Assembly: GCA_048013815.1 (NCBI GenBank)
Contig: CM106586.1
Coordinates: 9,300,001 to 9,364,000 of the forward strand
Length of the DNA stretch: 64,000 bases
Source: Setoptus koraiensis
Taxonomy: Eukaryota > Arthropoda
Direction: 5' to 3'
The first letter of the stretch is position 1. Each line of letters begins with the position of its first letter. The notes beneath the pieces are model-generated. The model did not search any database. It was not told where the DNA came from and saw only the letters and a list, made by a program, of their open reading frames with translations. Shown here piece after piece: positions 1-14,653 of the stretch. Both the position numbers and the translations under genes were made by a program.

Positions 1-152
1 TGTTGTTGTTGTTGTTGTTGTGACGATATGATTCACATGGGATAAATGGAAACAAACATCTCATCGAGTCTCGATTGAATAATCGACTGTGTTACACAAC
101 AACCAATGGGCGCTAATATCTATCTATTTATCTGGGCGAATGTAGTTGTCAA

Positions 153-157
<5 letters not shown>

Positions 158-213
<56 letters not shown>

Positions 214-217
214 GTGT
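158..217. repeat. (GT)n microsatellite
   Basis: Nearly uninterrupted dinucleotide GT run, seen directly. Confidence 0.9.
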
Positions 218-847
218 CGTTAGGTCATTAGAAAGCGGCTGTTCTTTTTAAATAATAATTTATTTATGTGCTCCATTATTGTTGTTGTTGTTGTTGTTGT
301 ATCATATAAACTTGTTTCGCTAAATATATAGAACATACATAGTAAATTTATTTCTAATCTAGAACCATTGTGTGCTTAGGCAGACATAGTCACAGGGCTA
401 GAGGATCTTTCGTTGGCTTGCCATTGCTCACTCGCTGCAATTTGCTGTTGCACTATTCATGTCAATGTTTCATCTCGCTTTCGTTTCAATGCTCGCTGTT
501 GGTTGATTTTTTAACTTTTGGATGAGATTTGTATTTTAGATCTGATCAGCATAATGAATTTCATTCACTACGACTCGCACAGAGAGTCATTTAGCGAGAT
601 GAGTGTGTATGTAGATGAGATAGTAGTTGCTACCGCTAGAGAAACCGCTTGAGACGCCTTGGGTGCGTTTGTGTCGCTTCGAATATGGTGAGAGTCGTCA
701 ATATCGTCGTGTGTGTGTGTGAGTAGCTTTTGTTTATTTGTATATTGATCTATTCATCCATTCATCTATCTGGAGTATTTAGTATGTGCCACGACGGCTT
801 CGAAGGGCTCATCCGTCGCCACCATGAATAATGATAATGTCTATTAG

Positions 848-849
<2 letters not shown>

Positions 850-923
<74 letters not shown>
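850..923. repeat. (CT)n microsatellite
   Basis: Uninterrupted CT run of roughly 37 units; the flanking sequence is also CT/GA biased. Confidence 0.9.
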
Positions 924-926
<3 letters not shown>

Positions 927-3219
927 GCTCGCTCTATCTCTCTCGCTCTCTCTTTATCGCTCGCTTCTTTTTTATGCGGATTCTCAGCGGAGAGAGAAGA
1001 AGCGAGATCAAAGTAAGCGAGCGCAGGGAGAAGGCGAGCCACAGAGGAGAGAGAGAGAGAGAGAGAGACGAATTAGGCAACCTAATTTAATGCAATATGT
1101 TCATGTCATCTCCAAAGTCGCTCTCTCGTTCTCGACTCTCGGCGTGCATCTTGAATAAACAGATAAACTGAAGGCATGCTCAGCAACAACAACAACAACT
1201 GGGCCGACCTCAGTGTCGCCGTTTAGAAGCGCACCGAACGCTCGCGAGCGAACAAACAACAATCCTAGAGTAGTGGCAACGAGCGAAAAGAAGTGAAAAG
1301 TCGGCAGTGAAATCACAATGATGATAAATATATATATATATATACTGTGCTTGTGTTGGCTCAATGACAAACTATAAATTAGCCAACTACAGCTGCCAGC
1401 CAGCCAGCCAGCCAGATAGATAGATAGATAAATGGATATATACATAAAGTGAGAGAGAGAGAGAGAGCCAGAAAGAAACAGCACGATTAGAAATATAGAT
1501 ACTACCTCGGTATTCGCTCGCTCAAATTACCTATCACTTTCTATCTCGTTGCACGCAACAACACCGACAAAAACATGTCGCTGCTGTTGCCACTAGCCTA
1601 ACTAACGACTGATCATGTTGGCCCGCTGTTAAAGGCTTACGCGAAATGAAAATGGAAATAAATATAAATAAAGAGTTACTAACCAGCTAGCAGCCACGAT
1701 AATATAGCGATAATCCTAGCTGGTGTTTCGTGTCGTGTTGTGTCGTTGTTATAACACAGTGTTCGACAGTGTGCATTAGCCCGGGTGAGATCAAAGTCGT
1801 CTATCTATCAATCATTTGTGGTGCACAAAATTTGTGCTATCCGCACTGCGATACAAACTGCGAACCGGAAGTGCGCATAAGCCATGCTCTTGAGTCTTGG
1901 GGCAGGCATCAAATTATCAAACTTTGTCAGCATTGCCAAGAGACTATCGCTCTGGCTATTGCTTAATCTGTCTGTGTGTCAGCAAATAGCTTTTGCTTTG
2001 CCATGCTCACTGATTTTGATTGGTCGTCGAGATTCGCTTTACCTCTGCAGCGAAGTTGGGGTGAATTAGTGACAGTGTCATATGGTCTTATGGTCGTGTG
2101 GTTCGGCACGAGAGTATGTTCGGCGGTGAACTTGATATTGTCGCCGATGAAAATACTTGTTGTGAAATCAACGGCATCGAGAATTGTCGCTAGCTGATGC
2201 CATTGTTGCCGTTCTGCATCATGCACAATCATATATCCGACGGCGGCGGCAGCAGCAGCAGCAACGACAACAACAACAACGACAACAACAACAACGACAA
2301 CAGCAACAACGACGGCAACAACAACAACAACGACAACAGCAACAGCGACGGCAACAACAGCTAACTAACAACAGCATCTAGCGACCTTGAATAGCTAGCT
2401 GATAATGGCAGCCAGTGAGAGTAACATATTGCCAGTGTTGTGAGCTTGAACGAGAAACGGTGCACTTTCACAATCCGGCCAGCAGCCTGTCTAATATACG
2501 CGTTGCCTCTGACAAGCAGTTGCAAATTTGAGAGCAGTGTGTTGTTTGGAGCAACAATCTCAATGGTAGCCAAAATCGCTAGGCGAACTCAACAAGCGAA
2601 ACAAATCTCTGGGCTAGATTAACACGCTCGGCAGCAAGCAGCCAGCTTGCAGTGTGCGATATTGAGTAGAGATATGACTAAATGTTAATAACTAGTTACT
2701 GTTTACTGTTTCTTGTTTCTTGTCTCTCTCTCTCTTTCTTCAATTATTATTGTGATTAGTGGCCTAGAGCTCTTAATTAGCGCCATTAACTCGGCATATA
2801 GCGTGCAATTGTGTGTATACGTAGTCACAAGCAAAGTTGACTCGCTTTGCCTGGCCATCAACTTCGCCATGACAGCCCAAATATGATGGCGGGCCCCCCG
2901 CCCCCATCCTCACAACAGGCTTGCCTTAAGACAGCCGGCGGGCCCCCGCTCGGACGTTTCCAGCACTGCGTCCGGACACTATTCGACGAGACACCAAGCA
3001 TTCATGAATATTTATCTAGATCAAATAAATATTCACAATTTTTTTGAAATTGGCGCGCCAAAAACATCAACAGGGAACCCACGTTGTGCCAGACAAAATA
3101 TGCTTCTTGGCCATAGTTTGATGATACAATAATAAAGTTGGTGATATTTGCATACTCATCTCATTTATATCAAACCACCAAATAATCGAATCTTGTTAGG
3201 CCCACAAACTGACGGTGAT

Positions 3220-3612
3220 ATGAGCTTATTAGCAGCCAACACCGCTCTAAAATTAGTGACTAGATTAACAAACGCCAACTGTCAACGCATACTTTGCGCG
3301 TCATCGAGAAACATGTCCAGTGGTGCAGGTGAAAATGGTCCCATCTATAGCGCCGACTATATCAAGGACAAATTGACGACAAAACTGGAAGCCAACCATG
3401 TGGATGTTGAGGACATGTCCGGCTGTTGTGGTATGAAATTTAACGCACTCATTGTATCGCCCCAATTCGACGGCAAACCAATACTACAGAGGCAACGACT
3501 CGTCAATCAGGTGCTGGCCGACGAAATGAAGATCATACACGCTTTCACGATGAAGACATTGACACCCAGTCAATGGGACGATATAAAGCAACAGCAACAA
3601 CACAAACAATAA
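3220..3612 (+). CDS. BOLA2: BolA-like protein, BOLA2 type
   Basis: Single-exon gene, 130 residues from the first ATG (3220). BOLA2 family proteins bind monothiol glutaredoxins through a bridging [2Fe-2S] cluster and work in cytosolic iron-sulfur trafficking. The C-terminal 85 residues match the family along their length: a YIKDKL helix, the VEVED-like segment, a Cys pair in SGCCGMKF where BOLA2 has its ligand Cys, FDGKPILQR, RLVN, the HAF histidine and KTLTPSQWDD. The usual RHRLVN reads RQRLVN. The first 31-40 residues form a basic, Ser/Ala/Leu-rich extension absent from typical BOLA2; a second ATG at 3313 gives a protein of normal length. The stop overlaps an AATAAA (3609-3614). The tail is Q-rich. 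Identity is firm; the true start is not. Confidence 0.9.
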   Translation: MSLLAANTALKLVTRLTNANCQRILCASSRNMSSGAGENGPIYSADYIKDKLTTKLEANHVDVEDMSGCCGMKFNALIVSPQFDGKPILQRQRLVNQVLADEMKIIHAFTMKTLTPSQWDDIKQQQQHKQ

Positions 3613-3715
3613 ACATGGTGATCAATTAATGATCACCAGCCAACATCATCAAACTATGACAGAGAGACATAGGTACGTTGCTCGAGATGAAGTCCGATTC
3701 GACTTAGACGAATAG

Positions 3716-3934
3716 TTAGAAACGGGCACAAATGTTATAGGGCAGCTTAAAAACCAAGGAAACGCGCTTGGCTCTATTCACAAACGACTTTACCACGTCA
3801 AGAGCAATAAAGGCATGTCTAGGACTATCATGAAATTGATCGAAAGCCGATTCAGTACCGACGAACTGATACTTTTTGGAGGAATGGCATTGTTTACTTT
3901 ACTCATGTGCCTGGTCTGCTCTTATCTTTTGTAG
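3716..3934 (+). CDS. Membrin (GOSR2/Bos1) C-terminal exon or fragment
   Basis: This frame encodes 72 residues ending in a TAG at 3932-3934. It holds the last part of a Qb-SNARE helix followed by one C-terminal membrane anchor. MSRTIMKLIESRFSTDE and the following FGGMALFTLLMCLVCSYLL line up without gaps with the C-terminus of membrin/GOSR2, which drives ER-Golgi and intra-Golgi fusion. The family features are the (V/I)M(R/K)LIE.R block, the GGM..L...M.LV..YL anchor and no residues after the anchor. Directly upstream an in-frame TAG (3713-3715) interrupts a frame that still looks faintly membrin-like. Since that TAG ends in AG, it could be a splice acceptor and this the terminal exon. I found no N-terminal exons. 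AATAAA follows at 3956-3961. It is a terminal exon or a pseudogene fragment. Confidence 0.65.
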   Translation, partial: LETGTNVIGQLKNQGNALGSIHKRLYHVKSNKGMSRTIMKLIESRFSTDELILFGGMALFTLLMCLVCSYLL

Positions 3935-3955
3935 CAATCCGTGTATGAGTGAAGT

Positions 3956-3961
3956 AATAAA
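3956..3961 (+). promoter_or_regulatory. Polyadenylation signal (AATAAA)
   Basis: AATAAA lies 22 bases after the membrin stop, suggesting that this 3' end is transcribed. Confidence 0.6.
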
Positions 3962-4028
3962 GATTACACATTTCGTTGTGATTTTTAGAGTGAGAAAATA
4001 TTAGTATAAAATAACAATCAAATCAAAA

Positions 4029-4616
4029 TCAAGGCTTCAATAGCGAATCCAACTCAGTCTGAATTTTGTCCAAGTTGTCAAATAGATCGCTCAGCTCTTG
4101 TTTGCCCAGGTCCAACGACACGGTCACGCCGTCGGCCCTCTTCAGATTCAATTGTACCAGGTTGGCCTGGATAACTTTATCGCTCTCAATCAGTGACGAG
4201 TTTCGTTTCATCAATGTCTCCACTGCTACTATATGATTGGGATTTATGTTGTCCGTATAGGAGCGCATCGCCTCAATTGTTTTGGCACTATAGTAAGACC
4301 AAAGTTGTCCGAAAGCATTTGAGCGCTGGTCGTCCACTCCGGATAGCCTCAATGAATTGACCAGAGACTTCAACTTGGCCGATCTCCTAGAGGCTGTCAT
4401 CCAGATCTGAATTAATCCCGAAACAAGCTGGCGCTGTCTGGTCTTGTCAACAGCGTCGCCCTGAAAGCAATCAGTCAACAATAGCTTGTCAATAAATTCG
4501 TTCGAGTCAACGGCTTCCTTATTCACTATGGCGTCCAATATTATTTTGTTGATGTTGTCAAGTAGTTGTAAATCAACATCATTAATGAGATCGCTAGGAA
4601 TTGTTTGGTTAGACAT
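4029..4616 (-). CDS. COMM domain-containing protein (COMMD9/10-like)
   Basis: Intronless gene of 195 residues. The ATG at 4616 is chosen because the longer frame opens only with GTG. COMMD proteins assemble as a ring in the Commander complex, which recycles endosomal cargo with CCC and retriever. The N-terminal about 110 residues are helical and variable, as in the family. The last about 50 form a COMM domain: ANLVQLNLKRADG, then VSLDLGKQELSDLFDNLDK, then IQTELDSLL. That last segment is most like COMMD10 (ELFDFYNKLETIQAQLDSL). The tryptophan usual in the first COMM strand (the DxxW element) is not evident. The gene is convergent with the membrin piece, about 95 bases between stops. The family is clear; the subfamily is tentative. 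Confidence 0.8.
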   Translation of the reverse strand: MSNQTIPSDLINDVDLQLLDNINKIILDAIVNKEAVDSNEFIDKLLLTDCFQGDAVDKTRQRQLVSGLIQIWMTASRRSAKLKSLVNSLRLSGVDDQRSNAFGQLWSYYSAKTIEAMRSYTDNINPNHIVAVETLMKRNSSLIESDKVIQANLVQLNLKRADGVTVSLDLGKQELSDLFDNLDKIQTELDSLLKP

Positions 4617-4739
4617 AATTGAGTTGATTGGCACTCACTTAAGACTGTCAAAAATCGCCACACTTGTCATTTAGTTTACTAATGTGACAATATTGTTGTA
4701 TTTTGCATTATACTGTATCATTATTGCATGTATAGGAAA

Positions 4740-5190
4740 TAGAGATGGGGCAAATTGGGAATTTGCAGGCGCAAATTGGCACAGAATTCATTTGCTAAAT
4801 GTGCAAATTCCCATTTGCAATTTGCACGCAAAAAAAATGTGCAAATTGTAGCAAATTTGTGCAAATCATTTGCCGATTTGCAATTTGCAGGTGCAAATTC
4901 GGACATGCAAATGTGCAAATTGCAAATCTTTTGCACAAATTTGCTGAAATTTGCACAGATTTGCACGCGTCCCGTTCAGATGCTCGATCCAAGTATATTA
5001 TCCATTCTTTGAATTGGCTTTCATGTGCAAATTGCAGCAAATTGCACATGCAAAAGATTTGCATGTGCAAAAAATTTGCTCGCAAATTCGCGAATTCGCA
5101 TCAGCTGTGGCAAATTGAGAATTTGCACATTTTGCAAATCTTTTCTGTGCCGGATTTGCACCTGCAAATTCCCAATTTGCCCCATCTCTA
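4740..5190. mobile_element. hAT-type MITE with 8-bp target duplication
   Basis: The ends are near-perfect terminal inverted repeats of about 45 bp: the left starts TAGAGATGGGGCAAATTGGG and the right is its reverse complement with a few changes. An exact 8-bp direct repeat, ATAGGAAA, flanks it at 4732-4739 and 5191-5198. Eight-base duplications and a TAGAG/CAGGG-like terminus are typical of hAT transposons. The 451-bp length and absence of a transposase make it non-autonomous. The interior is mostly GCAAAT/ATTTGC words in both orientations around a short unique core near 4965-5025. Confidence 0.88.
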
Positions 5191-5198
5191 ATAGGAAA

Positions 5199-10187
<4,989 letters not shown>

Positions 10188-12798
10188 ATGCGGAAATTAT
10201 TTGTGTCACAAACAATAAACAACATAAAACAGTATAAATCTTGCCTAACGATCTTAGCAGCATTTATAGTATTTGTGACACTTATGCAAGTGTCATATAA
10301 GCCAGTCAATTGCACATGTGCCACTTGTCACAATAACTTATTTAATGCCGCTGGCAGACACAATAACAGCACCATCGACAACGTCACCCACCGAGCTCAT
10401 AGAGCCGCCGAGAGAAGTGTCATCGGTCGGAATAACGATGACCTTAATCACAACACCAACAACCAACAACAGCCACACCACCACCACCACCAACAACAAC
10501 AGCAACAACAACAACCGCAACAACTGACTGATCTTAGCCAAGTGGAGCTAAACAACATTAGGACGGAGTTTTTTAAATACAAGATCCTCGACAAGCTTGG
10601 TCTCAGCGACGAGCCGCGGATAGGCGCCAGATCGTCTGAGGTGGAGCGCGATTTTATCAACAATTGTGAGTATCGTCATTCTTTTGATGCTGCTACTTTG
10701 AGTACTATACTGGCTGATTGCATTCAATTCTTTATAGTAACAATTGACAACAATTAGTTACTATAAAGAATCGATACTATACTGACTGTTTGTCTAATTA
10801 ACTAACCTTTTTGGGCTTGCCTTCTTTGGATCATTTCACCACGACACTAGTTCTCAAAAGTCAATATCGACCGCTGGATCATGTCAAGGATGAAGCAACG
10901 GACAATTCAATCAGCAGAACAACGGCAACTGCAACTGCAACCACCATGCGTGAAGCCGATAAAGTAATCCTTACGGGCCACCAAACTGGGGCCAACAGAC
11001 TAGAGTTCGATTTGGCTCAATCGCAACTGCTATCTATGATAAACGATAAATTAAGCTCGATCATGTTATCAATTCGTTTAAGAAAAGTGCCAATTACTAA
11101 CAGCTCCACTGCTTCTGTTGCTGATGATACCGCTAATACCGCTACTAATGCTAGCGCTAATTCTGTTGCTTATGACGACGTTAGCAATGATCCATCCTAT
11201 ATTAGACTGTCATTAGAAGAATACATTACAAAAGCGGGCAACTCTTATGATACTACAACGACAACAAGTAAAGAGATACTGATCGCTAATGATAGATTAA
11301 TATCATCGCCACTAATCAATCAAAACAATGCCGATAATGATCCAACTAAACCTATAAAGGATGCTGCTGTTGCTGTCAATTACACAACGGCAGCAACGAC
11401 AAATACAATGACAACAACACCAGCAACAGCAACAACAACAACAACAATGAATGACGCAGACTATATCACACGTAATAAACAGCGAAATAGTCAATCATTG
11501 ATACACGAAATTGAATTGCTACCATCTATTGTTGATACATTGCTGAAAAATCGCGTCAACAATAAACAAAAGTCAACTATAGGGGATAGTATATTTGAAA
11601 AGCTGACACTGCAAGCCAGCAACGATGACGAAAACTATAGACACAAGCTTGTTTTGTTTCTACCAACTGACAGCAACATTCGAATCACTTCAGCCTATCT
11701 GAGCCTGTTCAATAAAGTGCCTGAAACAATGGTAAGTACAATTACTAATATATCCATTTCATTTATATAATTTATTTATCAAACTTTATACAAACACAGA
11801 ATGTAATTGGTGTGGCAAGATGTGACAAAACAACTCTTCAACTCATATGACACAGCATATGTAGCCATTCTCGCATAGTGCCATGAGGTTCAACGTCACA
11901 TACACAACCAATAATAATATATTATTATTACTACCATAGTTATACTTTATATGGCAATTGTTTCTCTTTACACTTTATTTATATATTTATATATAAATAT
12001 ATATATATATCTTTGTGTGTCTGTCGTTCAAACTATAACTATAGTTTGCTTTTGTGCGCTTCACTTATTACGTAATATATATATACTTTGTGTGTACCAC
12101 TTGATGTTAGCTTCATTGAGACACACTTGTTGAGATTGGTTGCCTTTACTCGGTTGAGTGTCTTTTAATTAACTCTAGACTTGATTATTTTGCCAGCTAG
12201 TACCACTACCATTAAATAGATAGTCACAAGTTGAGTATGAGTTGTCAACTATCGATTCAATCAGCCTATAATGTTTTCAATCACACTTGCACACAAACAT
12301 TTTAACGATTCTAGCTTAAACTTATAAGCTTGACATCTCTGGCTCTTCAGTCAACCTCTACCAACAATCCTATATAATCTAGATAATAATATACAATTGC
12401 CCCTTTTTTGTTCACCTACTCATATCACCTGCTCGAATGAATCCATTATTTGAGAAAAGGTCTCCCGATCAAAGAGATCAATTGATTGTGCCACCATAAA
12501 AAACAACAAGAGCTCATGCTGCCGAGAGTCCTTCTATGTCAATTTCACTGATATAGGCTGGGATAAGTGGATTCTTCATCCGCCAGGATACTATGCCAAT
12601 TATTGCAAAGGTCATTGCGATTTGTCTCATGCTCGCTTCTATCATTCGTCTATCTTGAGTAGATTCTCTAATTTAATTACCTTGTGCTGCTCGCCGAAAC
12701 AAATGTCTCATCTGACATTGATATACCTGGACCAAGATCACCAACTACATCAGAAAGTGATGCCTGATATGACAGTGGAAAGTTGTGATTGCTCTTGA
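10188..12798 (+). CDS. Activin/inhibin-beta-like TGF-beta ligand
   Basis: Multi-exon gene for a secreted TGF-beta superfamily ligand of the activin/TGF-beta branch, expected to signal through type I/II receptors to Smad2. Exon 1 is 10188-10665 (donor GTGAGT). It encodes an N-terminal hydrophobic segment (residues about 19-36) and a prodomain start, LTDLSQVELNNI..FFKYKILDKLGLS, like the TGF-beta straitjacket helix. Exon 2 is 10851-11731 (CACTAG acceptor, GTAAGT donor, phases fit); it is T/N-rich and ends in VLFLPTDSNIRITSAYLSLF. The last exon starts near 12455 and carries RSKR (12466-12477) and the 106-residue mature domain (12478-12795). That domain has nine cysteines (C, CC, YCKGHC, LCCSP, SCDCS) and the activin hallmark DIGWDKWILHPPGYYANYC. 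The middle of the prodomain (11.8-12.45 kb) is unresolved. It overlaps RpS10 tail to tail. Confidence 0.85.
10727..10771. repeat. Intronic hairpin, 15-bp perfect stem
   Basis: ATTCTTTATAGTAAC (10727-10741) and its exact reverse complement (10757-10771) lie in intron 1 of the TGF-beta gene. Short direct repeats of ACTATACTG(G/A)CTG flank it. Confidence 0.8.
11800..11875 (+). other. Possible disrupted prodomain exon of the TGF-beta gene
   Basis: After an ACACAG acceptor, one frame reads VWQDVTKQLFNSYDTAY, like the W..(F)DVT segment of activin prodomains. It is out of phase with exon 2 and bounded by stops (TAA 11804-11806, TAG 11876-11878). It is a chance frame, a misassembled exon or a decayed exon. 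Confidence 0.25.
12466..12477 (+). other. Furin-type cleavage site of the TGF-beta proprotein
   Basis: Codons CGA TCA AAG AGA read RSKR directly before SIDC, at the usual distance from the first cysteine of the mature ligand. Confidence 0.85.
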
Positions 12799-13290
12799 AA
12801 GAAACAAACAGCATCTGATTCAGAGAAACTGTGGAAATGAAACTATCGGCCATCGACTGGCGCTTTTAGGTCAATGATGATACTGCAGTTGTCATCGAAA
12901 CGACGTTATGAGTTGAGGCAGATCACCTCTTATTCTGGGCATCGTCGTGGACAAACATCTACCTGGAGCAATCAAGGACACTAGCAGACCCAACATGCCA
13001 GAATGGTTACCGATGAAGATGAAATTCCAATAGAAATTAGTGAAATATGATCTCGTTGTTCTTGTAGTCCTTAAAGTATTATCAGTATAATATGAAATGT
13101 TAGCTTAGGTGAAAATATTAGTCAGTTTGCTGCCAGCAAAGCCGAGATTTAGTATAATTTGATTAATAAAATAACAAAACCATCAGGTTCAATGTGAGAC
13201 ACATTGAACCTTTTGATAGCCGGAAGCGGGTGTGGCATAATTTTCTGTGATCATTCGCTAATGGCGATTATATATTTATTATTCAATAAA
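12799..13290 (+). other. 3' untranslated region of the TGF-beta gene
   Basis: Noncoding after the stop at 12796-12798. AATAAA signals lie at 13165-13170 and 13285-13290. A 12-bp-stem hairpin (AGGTTCAATGTG aga CACATTGAACCT) lies at about 13189-13215. A minus-strand AATAAA at 13275-13280 belongs to RpS10, so the two 3' ends overlap. Confidence 0.6.
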
Positions 13291-13376
13291 GATATCATTG
13301 TTAAATACAAAACATCGATCGATTGCCAATCAACGAATGTGGAAAACGATGACCATTGGTGTGGGTAACTTGCAGC

Positions 13377-14048
13377 TTACTGTGCAACAGGGGCCATGCT
13401 ACCGCGACCAAAACCAGAGCTTGCGTAACCGCCACGACCGCCTCCGTAACCTCCTCGGCCGTAACCGCCCATACCACCAGATTCGCCGGCAGCCCTGTAA
13501 CCGCCAGACCTATATCCACCTCCGAAACCTCCGTCCCTCGGTGGTCTGTCTGATTGTGTACGGTCTGAATCGCCGAGTGCTGCATGTGTAGGAATTGTGA
13601 GGGTGAAAGATTAGTTGTGTGATGGTGAATCACAATTAATACGAAAATTTCAACAAAACAATCTGAGGAATGTGAGTCTATGAGCAGAGGTACTGCAGTG
13701 AGAGACTCTTCGGATCAATAGTCTACATGCATACTTACGTTTGCCTGCCTTTTTTCTTGGGTCGTCTTTCTTGAGAGTTTCGGGTAGTGTCTGTGATGGT
13801 AAATGTAAATAATCCCTAAGATATTGGATGCCTTCGTTTGTGAGATACCAGTAGTAGTGTCTCCAGGCGAATTGTTCTTTTACGTATCCCCTCGATTTCA
13901 TTGATTGTAAGGCCTTGATGACATGGAGATTTGGTACATCGTGCACATGTGGATGTTTGGGAGCATTGAAATCCTTCTTGGCCACTATGACTCCTTTCTC
14001 TAGCAAATACGAGTAGATAGCTTTACGGTTCTTATTGGGCATCAACAT
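13377..14048 (-). CDS. RpS10: 40S ribosomal protein S10 (eS10)
   Basis: Two exons, 14048-13739 and 13579-13377, joined by GTAAGT and GCAG sites; 513 coding bases, 170 residues. eS10 is a small-subunit protein on the head near the mRNA entry region. The protein starts [15 protein letters not shown] and carries [36 protein letters not shown] and [11 protein letters not shown], all family signatures. The second exon encodes a Gly/Arg/Tyr-rich tail ([16 protein letters not shown] and GFGRGSM), as in eS10, whose tail is arginine-methylated in other animals. The minus-strand AATAAA at 13275-13280 follows the stop by about 100 bases. The gene shares its upstream region with the divergent AP-1 gamma gene, 605 bases between start codons. 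Confidence 0.97.
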
Positions 14049-14653
14049 CTTGTCTAGATTTTATTCAATTGAATCGTGCCTGGAGTTTAAATTAAATGTT
14101 GTTAATGGTTATTATTCAAGAATAGTACCCCTCGGAATAGTGTTTATCCTAGATTGATCATTTAATATTGTGACAGGCTAATAATAGATAATTAATTAGT
14201 AGTTCTAAATGATGATGATGATAATATTAGTTATCCTGGCAAGTTTGGGCATCGAATAATATATAAGTTGACCACGCGATATGCAGTTAATGCAGTATGA
14301 TGAACATCAGTGAGCCTGCTGCTGCATGCGGTTCGCAACACACAAAAAGGAAGTGTTCGCGTTCGCTGTTTTTGCGGCGCCAGATTCGAACTGACGAAAG
14401 GTCAGAAATTCTATTGAATAACGCGCTCCGATCATTTTGCTGAAATCAAAACATACGCCGACAACAATATTGGCGTAACACTCGCATATTGCAGTGACAA
14501 CAACACAGATGCAACTAGCTGGAGTTGTTTGGTATTATTAGATACTATTGTTGTATCACACTGATATCTTAGGTTATCATTATTATCCCTTCTATCTTAA
14601 ATTAATTATCAATCAATTTATCATCATTTGTACGATACTGGATCATACGCATC
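14049..14653. promoter_or_regulatory. Divergent promoter region of RpS10 and AP-1 gamma
   Basis: 605 bases between divergent start codons with no coding content. Blocks in 14139-14400 recur in the same order at 17117-17289. These are a 39-nt block (GTTTATCCTAG..TTG), TTCTAAATGATGATGA, GCGGTT..CGCAACAC and an identical 34-nt block at 14367-14400. On the minus strand the last block contains GTCAG TTCGAAT CTGGC, a perfect 5-bp T-stem and 7-nt loop as in tRNA, overlapping a Pol III B-box-like core. I find no matching 5' half of a tRNA. Confidence 0.6.

Larger units (their letters stand above)
1..3147. other. Gene-free flank with simple repeats
   Basis: I find no supportable coding region here. 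It holds a long (GT)n tract at about 158-217, a (CT)n tract at about 850-923 with a (GA)n echo near 1048-1068, a (TA)n run near 1327-1344 and short GATA/CAGC runs near 1397-1432. An imperfect CAA/CAG-type run at about 2240-2370 translates to poly-Q in one frame. A GC-rich, C-run patch lies at about 2884-2960 in otherwise AT-rich DNA. Open frames across these tracts are repeat translations. Upstream exons of the membrin piece could be hidden here, but I could not find any. Confidence 0.6.

Noticed and set aside
3148-3219. BOLA2 frame extended upstream of the first ATG
   Set aside because: The extension opens with TTG and has no support; the first ATG is at 3220.
14367-14400. tRNA gene (T-arm-like block, also at 17256)
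   Set aside because: Only the T-arm is present. I find no matching 5' acceptor strand, D-arm or anticodon arm within 100 bases.
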